Assembly: GCF_004000235.1 (NCBI RefSeq)
Contig: NZ_RCIO01000002.1
Coordinates: forward strand, 389,501-453,500
Length of the DNA stretch: 64,000 nt
Source: Mesorhizobium sp. Z1-4
Lineage (GTDB): Bacteria; Pseudomonadota; Alphaproteobacteria; Rhizobiales; Rhizobiaceae
Direction of reading: 5' to 3'
The position numbers and the translations under genes are program-made. The notes under the pieces are model-generated. The model did no database searches and was not told the origin of the DNA. It worked only from the letters and a program-made list of their open reading frames with translations. Of the stretch, positions 1 through 7,769 are shown one piece after another; positions within the stretch are counted from its first letter, which is position 1; every line of letters begins with the position of its first letter.

Positions 1-91
1 GCCTGCCGCAACTGCCTGAGTTTTCGGAGCGTGCGTCGCGCGCTCCGGTCGGCTATCCTGACAGCAATTGCGCGACTACGAGGGGCTGGCA

Positions 92-1279
92 ATGAGCGAT
101 CAATTCACCGAAACCACCTCGGTTTCCTGGTTCGGCAGGCTTCGCCGCTCTGTCGGCGGTATTCTGTTCGGCCTGATCCTGCTTGTCGGCATGGTGATGC
201 TGCTTTTCTGGAACGAGGGCCGGGCGGTGACGACCGCGCGCTCGCTGGCAGAGGGCGCGGGCATCGTCGTGTCGGTCTCCGCCGATGCGGTGAACCCCGC
301 GAACGAGGGCAAGCTGGTGCATGTCACCGGTACGGTGGAGACGCAGGAACGCCTCACCGACACCGCGTTCGGCGTCACCACAAGTGGCGTGCGGCTGCGG
401 CGCAATGTCGAGATGTATCAGTGGAAGGAGACCGCTTCTTCAAAGACCGAAACCAAGCTCGGCGGCGGTGAAGAGACGGTCACCACCTATTCCTATTCGC
501 GGGAGTGGTCGTCGGTGCCGATCGGATCGTCTGGCTTCAAGCAGCCGGACGGTCATCAAAACCCGCCTATGAACATCGAAAGCCAGAGCTTCCAGATTTC
601 GGCGGCCAAGCTCGGCGCATTCGATCTGCAGGCGAATGTCATCGGGCGTATTGGCGGTGCTCGGGACGTACCGGTCGGCCCCGACGTGGTCAACGCGGTA
701 CGGGTGGCGACCGGCGGCAACCAGCCGGTGTCTGCGCTCGACGGACGCATCTATATTTCCTACGACCCGAGCCGCCCGCGCGTGGGCGACTACCGTATCG
801 GCTACTCGCTTGTGCCGCTCGGTCCGATCAGCGTGGTCGGCGAGCAGCAGGGCACGAGCTTCGACGCATACCAGACCGTCGCAGGCGACAAACTCCTGAT
901 GGTGCACAACGGGATATCGCCGGCGGAGGCGATGTTTGCCGACGCCGTCACCGGCAATACTGTCCTCACATGGGTGCTGCGGATCGTCGGGCTCGTGTTT
1001 CTCGGCGTCGCCTTCGGACTGCTGTTGGCGCCGATCGGCGTGGTTGCGGATGTCATACCGTTTCTTGGACGTATCGTGCGTATGGGCACAGGGCTAGTGG
1101 CGTTCGCGCTGGCCGCTCTGGTGGGCTCCATCACCATCGCCTTGGCATGGTTCTGGTATCGCCCGGTGCTGGCGCTGGTTATCCTGATCGTGGGTACGGG
1201 CATCTTCTATGGCGTTTCGTATCTTGGCAAAAAGCGGGAGGCGCAGGGCGGCGCAGAAGCCGCGGCCGAAGGCGGTTGA
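92..1279 (+). CDS. TMEM43 family membrane protein
   Basis: A 396-residue membrane protein that resembles the TMEM43/LUMA family, whose bacterial members have no settled function. One hydrophobic helix lies at about residues 23-42. A large soluble loop follows (about 45-285), with alternating charged and beta-type sequence, then a cluster of about four hydrophobic segments (290-380) and a Lys/Arg tail. This helix-loop-helix-cluster layout is the family's hallmark. The ATG at 92 is preceded by GAGGGG at a good distance; an in-frame TTG at 68 has no such site. It appears monocistronic; the tRNA-Gln gene follows 90 bases later. The family call rests on architecture and general similarity, not on catalytic residues. 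Confidence 0.75.
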   Translation: MSDQFTETTSVSWFGRLRRSVGGILFGLILLVGMVMLLFWNEGRAVTTARSLAEGAGIVVSVSADAVNPANEGKLVHVTGTVETQERLTDTAFGVTTSGVRLRRNVEMYQWKETASSKTETKLGGGEETVTTYSYSREWSSVPIGSSGFKQPDGHQNPPMNIESQSFQISAAKLGAFDLQANVIGRIGGARDVPVGPDVVNAVRVATGGNQPVSALDGRIYISYDPSRPRVGDYRIGYSLVPLGPISVVGEQQGTSFDAYQTVAGDKLLMVHNGISPAEAMFADAVTGNTVLTWVLRIVGLVFLGVAFGLLLAPIGVVADVIPFLGRIVRMGTGLVAFALAALVGSITIALAWFWYRPVLALVILIVGTGIFYGVSYLGKKREAQGGAEAAAEGG

Positions 1280-1368
1280 TGCACTGTCCGCACGACTGGA
1301 CCTTGTTATCGAATAAGGGTAAAGCGTGCGCGCCTGACGCGGGCTCATTCGCCCGCCGGCCGCATTGT

Positions 1369-1443
1369 TGGGGCGTAGCCAAGCGGTAAGGCAACGGTTT
1401 TTGGTACCGTCATGCGCTGGTTCGAATCCAGCCGCCCCAGCCA
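1369..1443 (+). tRNA. tRNA-Gln (anticodon UUG)
   Basis: A complete cloverleaf can be folded. The acceptor stem TGGGGCG pairs with CGCCCCA, followed by discriminator G and an encoded CCA. The anticodon stem ACGGT/ACCGT encloses loop TTTTGGT, giving anticodon TTG, which reads CAA/CAG glutamine codons. The T arm carries GTTCGAATC. The single-G start of the D loop is short but normal for glutamine tRNAs. The encoded CCA is followed at once by a stem-loop. Confidence 0.97.
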
Positions 1444-1473
1444 GCCTCCGCTTGCTTCGCAAGCTATGGCTGG
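1441..1473 (+). terminator. Stem-loop directly after tRNA-Gln
   Basis: A two-part inverted repeat: outer CCAGCC (1441-1446) with GGCTGG (1468-1473), and inner GCTTGC (1450-1455) with GCAAGC (1459-1464) around TTC. It uses the tRNA's own CCA end in the outer stem and lies between the tRNA and the convergent OsmC gene. It has no clear T-run, so it may serve in 3' processing or weak termination. Confidence 0.4.
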
Positions 1474-1485
1474 GCAAGCCGGCAA

Positions 1486-1881
1486 CTAGCCCGCAGCTTT
1501 AGCAGTTACTTCGCAGTTGAGCGTGTTGCTGACGGTGCACATCGCCTTGGCGCGCGCGATGATCTCAGCTTCTCCGTCGGGTGCCCAATCGGCGATGCCG
1601 CTCACCTCACAACGCACGGTTTGAAGCCGGCCTGGAAGGTCCAGAGCCTTCTCGCCAACCACCGAGACGCTGAAAGGTCCGGCGTCGAGCTTGTCGCCTT
1701 TAGCGACGATGATGACCGATTTCACCATGCAATGCCCGACGGACGCCAGCAGCATGTCGACCGGCGTGTCGACGGGCGGGTGGGGCAAAGCGGCTCCATC
1801 CGCCCCCATCTGGAATGTTACCTCCGACCGGTCGCTGATCCGTGTGATCACCGGGCCGAATTTCTTGGGTCTGATCTTCAT
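1486..1881 (-). CDS. OsmC family protein
   Basis: A 131-residue OsmC/Ohr-type protein. Members of this family reduce organic hydroperoxides with a pair of cysteines, or have unknown thiol functions. The region around residues 46-52 (LLASVGHCMV) is the usual first cysteine on the long central helix. The C-terminal part has CTVSNTLNCEV, with two more cysteines, one of which sits near the second conserved position. The ATG at 1881 starts the typical N-terminal strand (MKIRPKKFGP). A longer in-frame reading upstream is only the overlap with the TRAP gene. It lies just downstream of the TRAP large permease (14 bases) and may share its transcript. Peroxidase activity is not assured. Confidence 0.8.
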   Translation of the reverse strand: MKIRPKKFGPVITRISDRSEVTFQMGADGAALPHPPVDTPVDMLLASVGHCMVKSVIIVAKGDKLDAGPFSVSVVGEKALDLPGRLQTVRCEVSGIADWAPDGEAEIIARAKAMCTVSNTLNCEVTAKAAG

Positions 1882-1895
1882 GGTCGTCTCGTTCT

Positions 1896-3185
1896 CTAAA
1901 AAAGCAGGTCGGGCAAAAACAGTGCGATTGCCGGGAAGGCCGTGAGCACGGCAATCGCCAGGAGATGGGCCAGCCAGTAAGGCACCGTAGCCCAGGCAAC
2001 GCGGCCAAGGCTGAGTTCGTTGTTGGTGAGGCTGGCGAGCACCGATAGGTTGAGGCCGACAGGCGGCGTGACCTGGCCGATTTCGATGACGATGGTGATC
2101 AGAACGCCGACCCATACAGGGTGAAAGTCGAGCCCGGTCAGTAGCGGAAAGACCACCGGCAACGTCATGATCATCAGCGACAGGCCGTCGAAGAAACAGC
2201 CGAGGATCAGATAGATGATCACCACCACGAGCAGAATGCTGTAGCGGTCCAGCCCGCTTTCGGCGACCGTCAGCAATATCTGCTGCGGGATGCCGAGGAT
2301 GCTCACCGACTGCGCTAGAATGGTAGCGCCCAGAACCACAAAACCGATCGAGGCAAAGAGCAGGGTCGAGCGGAACGTGGCTTCGACCAGCCGCTTCAGG
2401 GTCAGGTCGCCCCACAGAAACGAGATGATCGCTGCCAGCACGACGCCCAGCCCGGCCGCCTCTGTAGGCGTGGCCAATCCGCCGATGATGCTGCCGATCA
2501 CAGCGACGATCAGCGCCAGCAGCGGCCAGATCTGACCGAAACCCAGGAAGATCTGCCATGCGCTTCTGCGGGTGGGGTCGGGCGGGGCAACGCTCGGGTC
2601 ACGCAGCGCCTTGAAGAAGATGTAGGTCATGAACATGGCCGCGACCATGATCCCCGGCAGGATACCTGCCACGAAAAGCTGACCGATCGAGGTCTCCGTC
2701 AACGCTCCGTAGATCAGGAAGGACAGGCTCGGCGGGATGAGCAGGCCGAGAGTGCCCCCGCCCGCCAGGCTGCCTACGATGACATCCTTGTTGTAGCCGC
2801 GGCGCGTCATCTCCGGGTAGGCAACGGAACCGACAGCCGCAGCAGTGGAGAGGCTCGACCCGCTGACTGCGCCGAACAGGGTGCATACGGCGATGTTGGT
2901 GTGCAGCAATCCGCCGGGCACACGGCGGAACAGGGGCGAGAAGGCTGCATAGGCTCGATTGCTGACGCCAGAGCGCAGGAGAATTTCGCCCATCAGAATG
3001 AAAAGCGGCACCGCGCTCAGCGTAAAGGAATTGAACACACTCCAGATGCTGTCGACGGCAAGCGACGTTGCGCCATTGGAATAGACATGGAGCAGGATCA
3101 GCCCGGTGAGGCCGAGGGCCGCGCCCAGGGCAACGCCCGTCGAGGCGGCGAGCACCAGCGTTCCGATCAGGGTCGTCCAGAACAC
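1896..3185 (-). CDS. dctM: TRAP transporter large permease (DctM type)
   Basis: A 429-residue integral membrane protein with about 12 hydrophobic segments. It is the ion-coupled large permease of a tripartite ATP-independent periplasmic carrier. Hallmarks are PLFILMGEILLRSG near residue 55, FGAVSGSSLSTAAAVGSVAYPEM near 95 and GTLGLLIPPSLSFLIYG near 135, plus a C-terminal GQVTPPVGLNLSVL. The length matches the family. GTG at 3185 is preferred: it follows the stop of the small permease gene by two bases and has GGAG upstream. The binding-protein and small-permease genes lie immediately upstream in the usual P-Q-M order. The substrate cannot be read from the sequence; the family mostly moves carboxylates or sulfonates. 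Confidence 0.93.
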   Translation of the reverse strand: MFWTTLIGTLVLAASTGVALGAALGLTGLILLHVYSNGATSLAVDSIWSVFNSFTLSAVPLFILMGEILLRSGVSNRAYAAFSPLFRRVPGGLLHTNIAVCTLFGAVSGSSLSTAAAVGSVAYPEMTRRGYNKDVIVGSLAGGGTLGLLIPPSLSFLIYGALTETSIGQLFVAGILPGIMVAAMFMTYIFFKALRDPSVAPPDPTRRSAWQIFLGFGQIWPLLALIVAVIGSIIGGLATPTEAAGLGVVLAAIISFLWGDLTLKRLVEATFRSTLLFASIGFVVLGATILAQSVSILGIPQQILLTVAESGLDRYSILLVVVIIYLILGCFFDGLSLMIMTLPVVFPLLTGLDFHPVWVGVLITIVIEIGQVTPPVGLNLSVLASLTNNELSLGRVAWATVPYWLAHLLAIAVLTAFPAIALFLPDLLF

Positions 3186-3187
3186 GG

Positions 3188-3730
3188 TCAGCGATCTCCG
3201 CCGGAAGTAATGTCGGAAACGTCGTCGCGCACGGGAGCGTGCTCCGGTTCCAGCAACCCAACCAGCCGGCCAAAGAAGATGAGCCAGATGGCAGCCAGCG
3301 AGAGCGGCAGTGCCGCCATCCACGGATAGAGCAGGATGCGGGCGGTTTCGGTTTTCAGATTGCGCAGCCAGGCAAATTCGAACCAGGGAATAGAGACCCA
3401 GACGATCCAGCCGAAAAACACAAGGCCGACGAGCAGAGCAGCGACGCGCATCAGCGCTCCGAAGCGCGGTCCGAGCGCGTCCAGGACAATGGTGACCCGG
3501 ATGTGTTGAGAACGAAGTGTGACGAGCGGCAGCGCCAGAAACAGTGCGGTGCTGAGCATCAGGCCAACCACATCTTCGGTGAGATGAAGCGGCGTATTGG
3601 CAAAGCGCCGCATCGTCACGCTGGTGACGATGATAGCAACGATGGCGGCCATCGACAGGGTCGAAAGCGCCGCCATGGCGAGGGCCAGATATTCCAGCCC
3701 TCGCGCAAAGACCAATCTGGCCCTGTTCAT
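3188..3730 (-). CDS. dctQ: TRAP transporter small permease (DctQ type)
   Basis: A 180-residue protein with four hydrophobic segments (about 12-40, 50-70, 90-115, 130-152), the normal topology of the TRAP small subunit. The DctQ pattern is visible in the second segment and the following LRSQHIRVTIVLDAL stretch, which corresponds to the conserved region after the second helix. It sits between the binding-protein gene (7 bases upstream) and the large permease gene (2 bases downstream), so the three are one transcription unit. It has no catalytic residues of its own; it is thought to support the large subunit in the inner membrane. Confidence 0.9.
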   Translation of the reverse strand: MNRARLVFARGLEYLALAMAALSTLSMAAIVAIIVTSVTMRRFANTPLHLTEDVVGLMLSTALFLALPLVTLRSQHIRVTIVLDALGPRFGALMRVAALLVGLVFFGWIVWVSIPWFEFAWLRNLKTETARILLYPWMAALPLSLAAIWLIFFGRLVGLLEPEHAPVRDDVSDITSGGDR

Positions 3731-3737
3731 GTTATCG

Positions 3738-4751
3738 CTAGCGCCCGAGCGCCTTCAGCACACGTTCGCGGTATTCGAGCGCATTGCCGCCGGCTTCCTC
3801 GGCCAGCATCTGCCAGGTGGCGGACACCGCCTCGAGGAACTGCTGACGGTCGGCCTCGGGGAAATCGTCACCCCAGGTGATGCCTGCTTCGACCAGTTTC
3901 TCGCGAGCCTGCAGTTCAAGCTCGAGATCCTTGTCATATTGGTTGGTGCGGTCCCAGAGGTCCTGCGCAGCCTTGGTGATGGCGGCCTTGATCTCCTCGT
4001 CGGTGCTGTCCCAGCGCTCGTCGGCCACAGCCAGCGTGTAAGGCGCAGATGCCATGGGGTAGATGAACGACGCGTAGGACGTCACTTCCTGCAGCGAGAT
4101 GGTGTGTGCGTAAAGTGCGGGGTAGAGTGCGCAATCGACAACACCGGTCTTGAGCGCGACATAAAGCTCTTCCTGCGGGACGATCTGCGCAGCGACACCC
4201 AGCTTGGTGAAGGTCTCCACCTGCTCGCGCGCCCAGACGCGCAGCTTGACGTTTTTCAGCTTCTCAAGCGTGTTGATGGGCTCGTCGCGGCAGAATACCG
4301 ACACCGAAAGGGTGGGGATGGCGACATACCCGACGGTGGACACGCCCCATTCGTCATACTCTTCGGCGTAGATTTTCTGGACCTCGGGCAGCACTGCCTT
4401 CAGCTCTTCCACGGTGCTGATGGCGCCCTGGACGAATACCGATCCGAGAGCAGGTGCGTCGCGCCCCAGATAGTTGGACCACATCAGGCTCATCTCGACA
4501 GCGCCCGTGGGTATCACGCGCAACAGGTCGGTGTTCTTGAGGCCGAGCGAACCGCCGCTATAGACCGTGAGCGTAAAATCCTTCCCGGCCAGGACCGCAT
4601 TCACCTCATCGGCGAATTGCTCGATCTGCGCGCTTTCGGGGCGCGTTTCCGGAAGGAAGTTGTTCAGGCGCCATTCCTCGGCGCCAGTTGCGCTGAGGCT
4701 GGCGCCGGTTGCAGCAAGCGCCAGAACTGCCGTGCGAACGAAATGCTTCAT
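3738..4751 (-). CDS. dctP: TRAP transporter substrate-binding protein (DctP type)
   Basis: A 337-residue periplasmic solute receptor. A Sec signal peptide (about residues 1-23, ending LSATGA) precedes the mature protein. The DctP core shows SGGSLG near 68, the GAVEMSL stretch near 85 and NVKLRVWAREQVETFTKLG near 165; this last region normally holds the arginine that binds the substrate carboxylate (R in LRVW). ATG at 4751 has a strong GGAGG site upstream. It is the first gene of the TRAP operon. The receptor has a cysteine pair (FCRDEP and VVDCALYP) that could form a disulfide; this is inference. The ligand is unknown. Confidence 0.9.
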   Translation of the reverse strand: MKHFVRTAVLALAATGASLSATGAEEWRLNNFLPETRPESAQIEQFADEVNAVLAGKDFTLTVYSGGSLGLKNTDLLRVIPTGAVEMSLMWSNYLGRDAPALGSVFVQGAISTVEELKAVLPEVQKIYAEEYDEWGVSTVGYVAIPTLSVSVFCRDEPINTLEKLKNVKLRVWAREQVETFTKLGVAAQIVPQEELYVALKTGVVDCALYPALYAHTISLQEVTSYASFIYPMASAPYTLAVADERWDSTDEEIKAAITKAAQDLWDRTNQYDKDLELELQAREKLVEAGITWGDDFPEADRQQFLEAVSATWQMLAEEAGGNALEYRERVLKALGR

Positions 4752-5037
4752 TTGAGTCCTCCTTCTTGTCGTCTGTCGACCATGCGAGAGCTTAGCGATC
4801 TTCCTGGATGACGTTGCCGCCAGCCGAGCCCGGCCGATAGGTTGTTCCCGGGCGCACCATAGCGGCTTTGGAAGGAATATCTTGTAGCGATTGCCCGTCG
4901 CGATGCGCGAAAATTCGAACTGTTTTTTTGAAAAGCGGGAAAAAATGAGACCGCATTTTGCCGAGGCCGCAGCGAAAGTTGCTGCGCGGCCCGGTTTTTT
5001 GCGCGCGTCAGCGGCAGCGAAATCAGCGCCGGAAAGC
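4752..5037. other. Gap upstream of the TRAP operon
   Basis: 286 bases between the TRAP binding-protein gene and the end of the phosphofructokinase gene, both on the minus strand. It should hold the TRAP operon promoter. I see only the ribosome binding site next to dctP and a T-rich run near 4921-4928. No convincing gene or perfect palindrome was found. Confidence 0.5.
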
Positions 5038-6204
5038 TTAGACGAAGGGCCGGCCCGGCATGAACCGGCGCGGCAGCAGGCGCTCCAGATACTCTGTCCC
5101 TTCGGTCGAGACGCGGTTTTCGTCTGCCTCCAGAAAACCGTCTGGCATGTGGCGGGTTTTCCCCGCCACGTATTCGAGCGGCACCAGCGCCGGCCTGGTC
5201 GCGCCGCCGGAGTATTGAAGCGCAACCGAGCCGCTGCCGCGTTCGGCGACCTCGACCGCGAAACATCCGGCTTCGAATGCCTCGCGCTGGTCGGTCTCGC
5301 TGATCATGGCAATGGCGCCGCGCGGCAGGTAACCCAGCGTATCGACGCGCGAACGGGTGCCGGTGAGGTCTTCTGCGAGAATGCGCTCGATCGCCTGGCC
5401 GAGATCGGTGCCGGAAAGGCGGACGTTGCCGTGGGCGTCCCGCTCAAGCATCTCGGCTGGCACCAGGTTTTCGACCAGCGAACGGCCATCGGCGCCCGAA
5501 ACACCTTCCGACATCGCAACGATGCAGCGGCCATGGCGCGCCATAACTGAACGGATGTCGTCGACGAACCGCGCCCGATCGAAAGCACGCTCGGGCACGT
5601 ATGTGAGATGCGGGCCGCCGTTCTCGTCCAACCGCCATGCGCTGGCTGCCGCGGTCAGGAATCCGGCGTGTCGGCCCATGACGATTCCGACATAGATGCC
5701 CGGCAGGGCACGAAAATCGAGATCGACGCTGAGGAAAGCGGCGGCCACGAACTCTCCCGCCGAGATAAATCCCGGCGTGTGGTCGTTTTCCATCAGGTCA
5801 TTGTCGATTGTCTTCGGCGCATGAACGCAGGCAATGGTGCTGCCCGAAGCGTCGGAGAGGATCGCCTGCGTGCCTGCCGTGTCGTTGCCGCCGATATAGA
5901 TGAAGGCGGACGCATCGACCTTCTTCAGGCCGGCCAGAACCTGCTCGCAATAGGCGGCGTCAGGCTTGTCGCGCGTGGAACCAAGGGCCGCACTCGGCGT
6001 GTTGGCAATACGCATCAGCTCGTCGTGCGGCAGGGCGCCAAGGTCCACGAATCTGCCGTCCCGTACGCCGCGCACGCCGTGCAGCGCACCCAGAATGCGG
6101 GCATTCGAATCGCGCCGCCGGGCTTCAACGACCGCACCTGCCATCGTCTGGTTGATGACGGCGGTCGGGCCTCCGCCCTGCGCGATCACGATGGTGCGTG
6201 GCAT
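5038..6204 (-). CDS. 6-phosphofructokinase family, pyrophosphate-type active site
   Basis: A 388-residue PFK. N-terminal AQGGGPTAVIN forms the phosphate loop. IGGNDTAGT near residue 96 is the position where ATP enzymes have GGDGS; the Asp after Asn is typical of PPi-dependent enzymes. PKTIDNDL near 124 is the catalytic loop with the PPi-type PK prefix, and GIVMGRHAGFL near 164 binds the sugar phosphate. The usual DD is ND here. ATG at 6204 has AAAGGA upstream; an ATG at 6219 has no such site. It is divergent from the TPR gene and near xylA/xylB, which suggests a role in pentose or hexose phosphate flow. Fructose 6-phosphate or sedoheptulose 7-phosphate are both possible substrates. Confidence 0.85.
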   Translation of the reverse strand: MPRTIVIAQGGGPTAVINQTMAGAVVEARRRDSNARILGALHGVRGVRDGRFVDLGALPHDELMRIANTPSAALGSTRDKPDAAYCEQVLAGLKKVDASAFIYIGGNDTAGTQAILSDASGSTIACVHAPKTIDNDLMENDHTPGFISAGEFVAAAFLSVDLDFRALPGIYVGIVMGRHAGFLTAAASAWRLDENGGPHLTYVPERAFDRARFVDDIRSVMARHGRCIVAMSEGVSGADGRSLVENLVPAEMLERDAHGNVRLSGTDLGQAIERILAEDLTGTRSRVDTLGYLPRGAIAMISETDQREAFEAGCFAVEVAERGSGSVALQYSGGATRPALVPLEYVAGKTRHMPDGFLEADENRVSTEGTEYLERLLPRRFMPGRPFV

Positions 6205-6234
6205 CGATGGTCCTTTCAATCCGCCGTCGCCCCG

Positions 6235-6250
6235 ATCGATTTAAATCGAT
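6235..6250. promoter_or_regulatory. 16-base perfect palindrome between divergent genes
   Basis: ATCGATTTAAATCGAT lies 31 bases upstream of the PFK start and 108 bases upstream of the TPR gene start. It is perfectly symmetric, AT-rich in a GC-rich genome, and placed where an operator for one or both divergent genes would be expected. A LacI- or GntR-type regulator is a guess. Confidence 0.45.
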
Positions 6251-6357
6251 TGAGTTGGCGACCTACCGGCGTCTATCGAAAATAGGCCAGCGCGTCAAAC
6301 GGCTTGGTTTTGGGCGTTGCAACACATACTCTGAAAGCGAAAGCGAAGGAGACATTC

Positions 6358-7680
6358 TTGAAACAGCGGGACAGGCAAGGGTTGGCCCTGAGCGGTGCCA
6401 GCGGAGCGAGCGTCGGCCACTACGAGACCGCGCTTGGCTCGTTGCGCTGCTTCATCGGTGATCCGATCGCGGCAGCCGAAGCAGCCATCAAGGCCGATCC
6501 GGGCTTTGTGATGGCCCATGTCTTCAAGGGCTACATGTACGGCCTTTCGACAGAAGCGGCGGCCATGCCGGTGGCGCTTGCCTGTGCGGAAGCCGCCGCG
6601 GCGCTGCCGGCAACGACGCGAGAACAGGGGCACGCCACGGCGCTGCGGCATCTGGCGGAGGGCCGTTGGCATCAGGCGAGCCGGACGCTCGAGGACCTGA
6701 CGATCGAATATCCGACTGACGCGCTTGCCTTGCAGGCCGGGCACCAGATCGATTTCTTCACCGGCAATTCGCGCATGCTGCGCGACCGCATCGCACGGGC
6801 GCTTCCCGCATGGGATGAAGCAATGCCCGGCTACCACGCGATGCTTGGCATGCATGCTTTCGGGCTTGAGGAGATGGGCGAGTATCAGCGCGCGGAGCAC
6901 AGCGGAAAACGAGCGGTCGAGTTGGAACCGCGCGACGGCTGGGCGCAGCATGCGGTGGCGCATGTCATGGAAATGCAGTGCCGGCAGGCCGAAGGGATTG
7001 CGTGGATGCGGCAGGATACTGACGCATGGTCGCACGAGAGCTTTCTTCAGGTTCACAACTGGTGGCATCTGGCGCTGTTTCACTTCGATCTCGGTCAGGA
7101 AAACGAAGTGCTGGCGCTTTACGACGGGCCGATTGCGGGCGGGCAGTCCGAGATCGCTCTCAACATGGTGGACGAGTCGGCGCTCCTTTGGCGGCTTCAT
7201 CTGACGGGCGTGGATGTAGGGTCACGCTGGGACCCTTTGGCGGACAAATGGGAACGACAGGCCGGCCAGTCTGCATACGCGTTCAATGACGCACATGCGA
7301 TGATGGCTTTCGTTGGCGCTGGCCGGCACGCGGCCGCCGAGGCCCTGCTTGAAGCTCAGCAGCATGCGCTGGCAAGCGCGGGCGACAATGCCGAATTCAC
7401 CCGAGATGTGGGCCAGCCGGTGGCACTTGCCATTCGTGCTTTCGGCCGCGGCGACTTCAGCGAAACGGTACGCCTGCTGAGACCGATCAGGCACATTGCG
7501 CATCGTTTCGGCGGCAGCCATGCCCAGCGCGATGCCATCGACCTGACCCTTGTCGAGGCGACGATCCGCTCCGGCAGTCACGCACTCGCCCGCGCGCTTG
7601 CCGCCGAACGGTTTCATGCGCGACCGGACAGCCCGCTTTCGCGCCTTTTCCTCACCCGGGCCGAAGCTCTTCCCAAGTAA
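6358..7680 (+). CDS. TTC38-like tetratricopeptide repeat protein
   Basis: A 440-residue helical-repeat protein resembling the TTC38 family (eukaryotes and bacteria), function unknown. The hallmark stretches are AHVFKGYMYGL near residue 58, GYHAMLGMHAFGLEEMG near 158 and WAQHAVAHVMEM near 196, then HNWWHLALFHFDLGQ near 233. His-rich pairs in these stretches suggest a binding or catalytic pocket. No signal peptide is seen, so it is likely cytosolic. TTG at 6358 is chosen because AAGGAG lies seven bases upstream and the family N-terminus begins there. It is divergent from PFK and 89 bases before xylB, so a sugar-related role is suggested by context only. Confidence 0.8.
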   Translation: MKQRDRQGLALSGASGASVGHYETALGSLRCFIGDPIAAAEAAIKADPGFVMAHVFKGYMYGLSTEAAAMPVALACAEAAAALPATTREQGHATALRHLAEGRWHQASRTLEDLTIEYPTDALALQAGHQIDFFTGNSRMLRDRIARALPAWDEAMPGYHAMLGMHAFGLEEMGEYQRAEHSGKRAVELEPRDGWAQHAVAHVMEMQCRQAEGIAWMRQDTDAWSHESFLQVHNWWHLALFHFDLGQENEVLALYDGPIAGGQSEIALNMVDESALLWRLHLTGVDVGSRWDPLADKWERQAGQSAYAFNDAHAMMAFVGAGRHAAAEALLEAQQHALASAGDNAEFTRDVGQPVALAIRAFGRGDFSETVRLLRPIRHIAHRFGGSHAQRDAIDLTLVEATIRSGSHALARALAAERFHARPDSPLSRLFLTRAEALPK

Positions 7681-7700
7681 ATTCAAAAGCGCCATTGATT

Positions 7701-7725
7701 TTTTTTGAGTTTCGAAAAAAATAGG
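7701..7725. promoter_or_regulatory. AT-rich imperfect inverted repeat before xylB
   Basis: A T-run, then TTTCGAAA (7710-7717, a perfect palindrome centred on CG), then an A-run. It lies 53 bases before the xylulokinase start, inside an otherwise GC-rich gap. CG-centred palindromes are typical of LacI-family operators, and a LacI gene occurs at 28 kb, but the link is inference. Confidence 0.35.
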
Positions 7726-7769
7726 CGAGGCGCGCTTGGCATGCGGCGCTATTTGGGAGGATCGCCAAC

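Noticed and set aside
1094-1477. Minus-strand frame that includes GAAGFEPAHDGTKNRC
   Set aside because: It is read antisense through tRNA-Gln; this peptide is a well-known false protein from tRNA genes.
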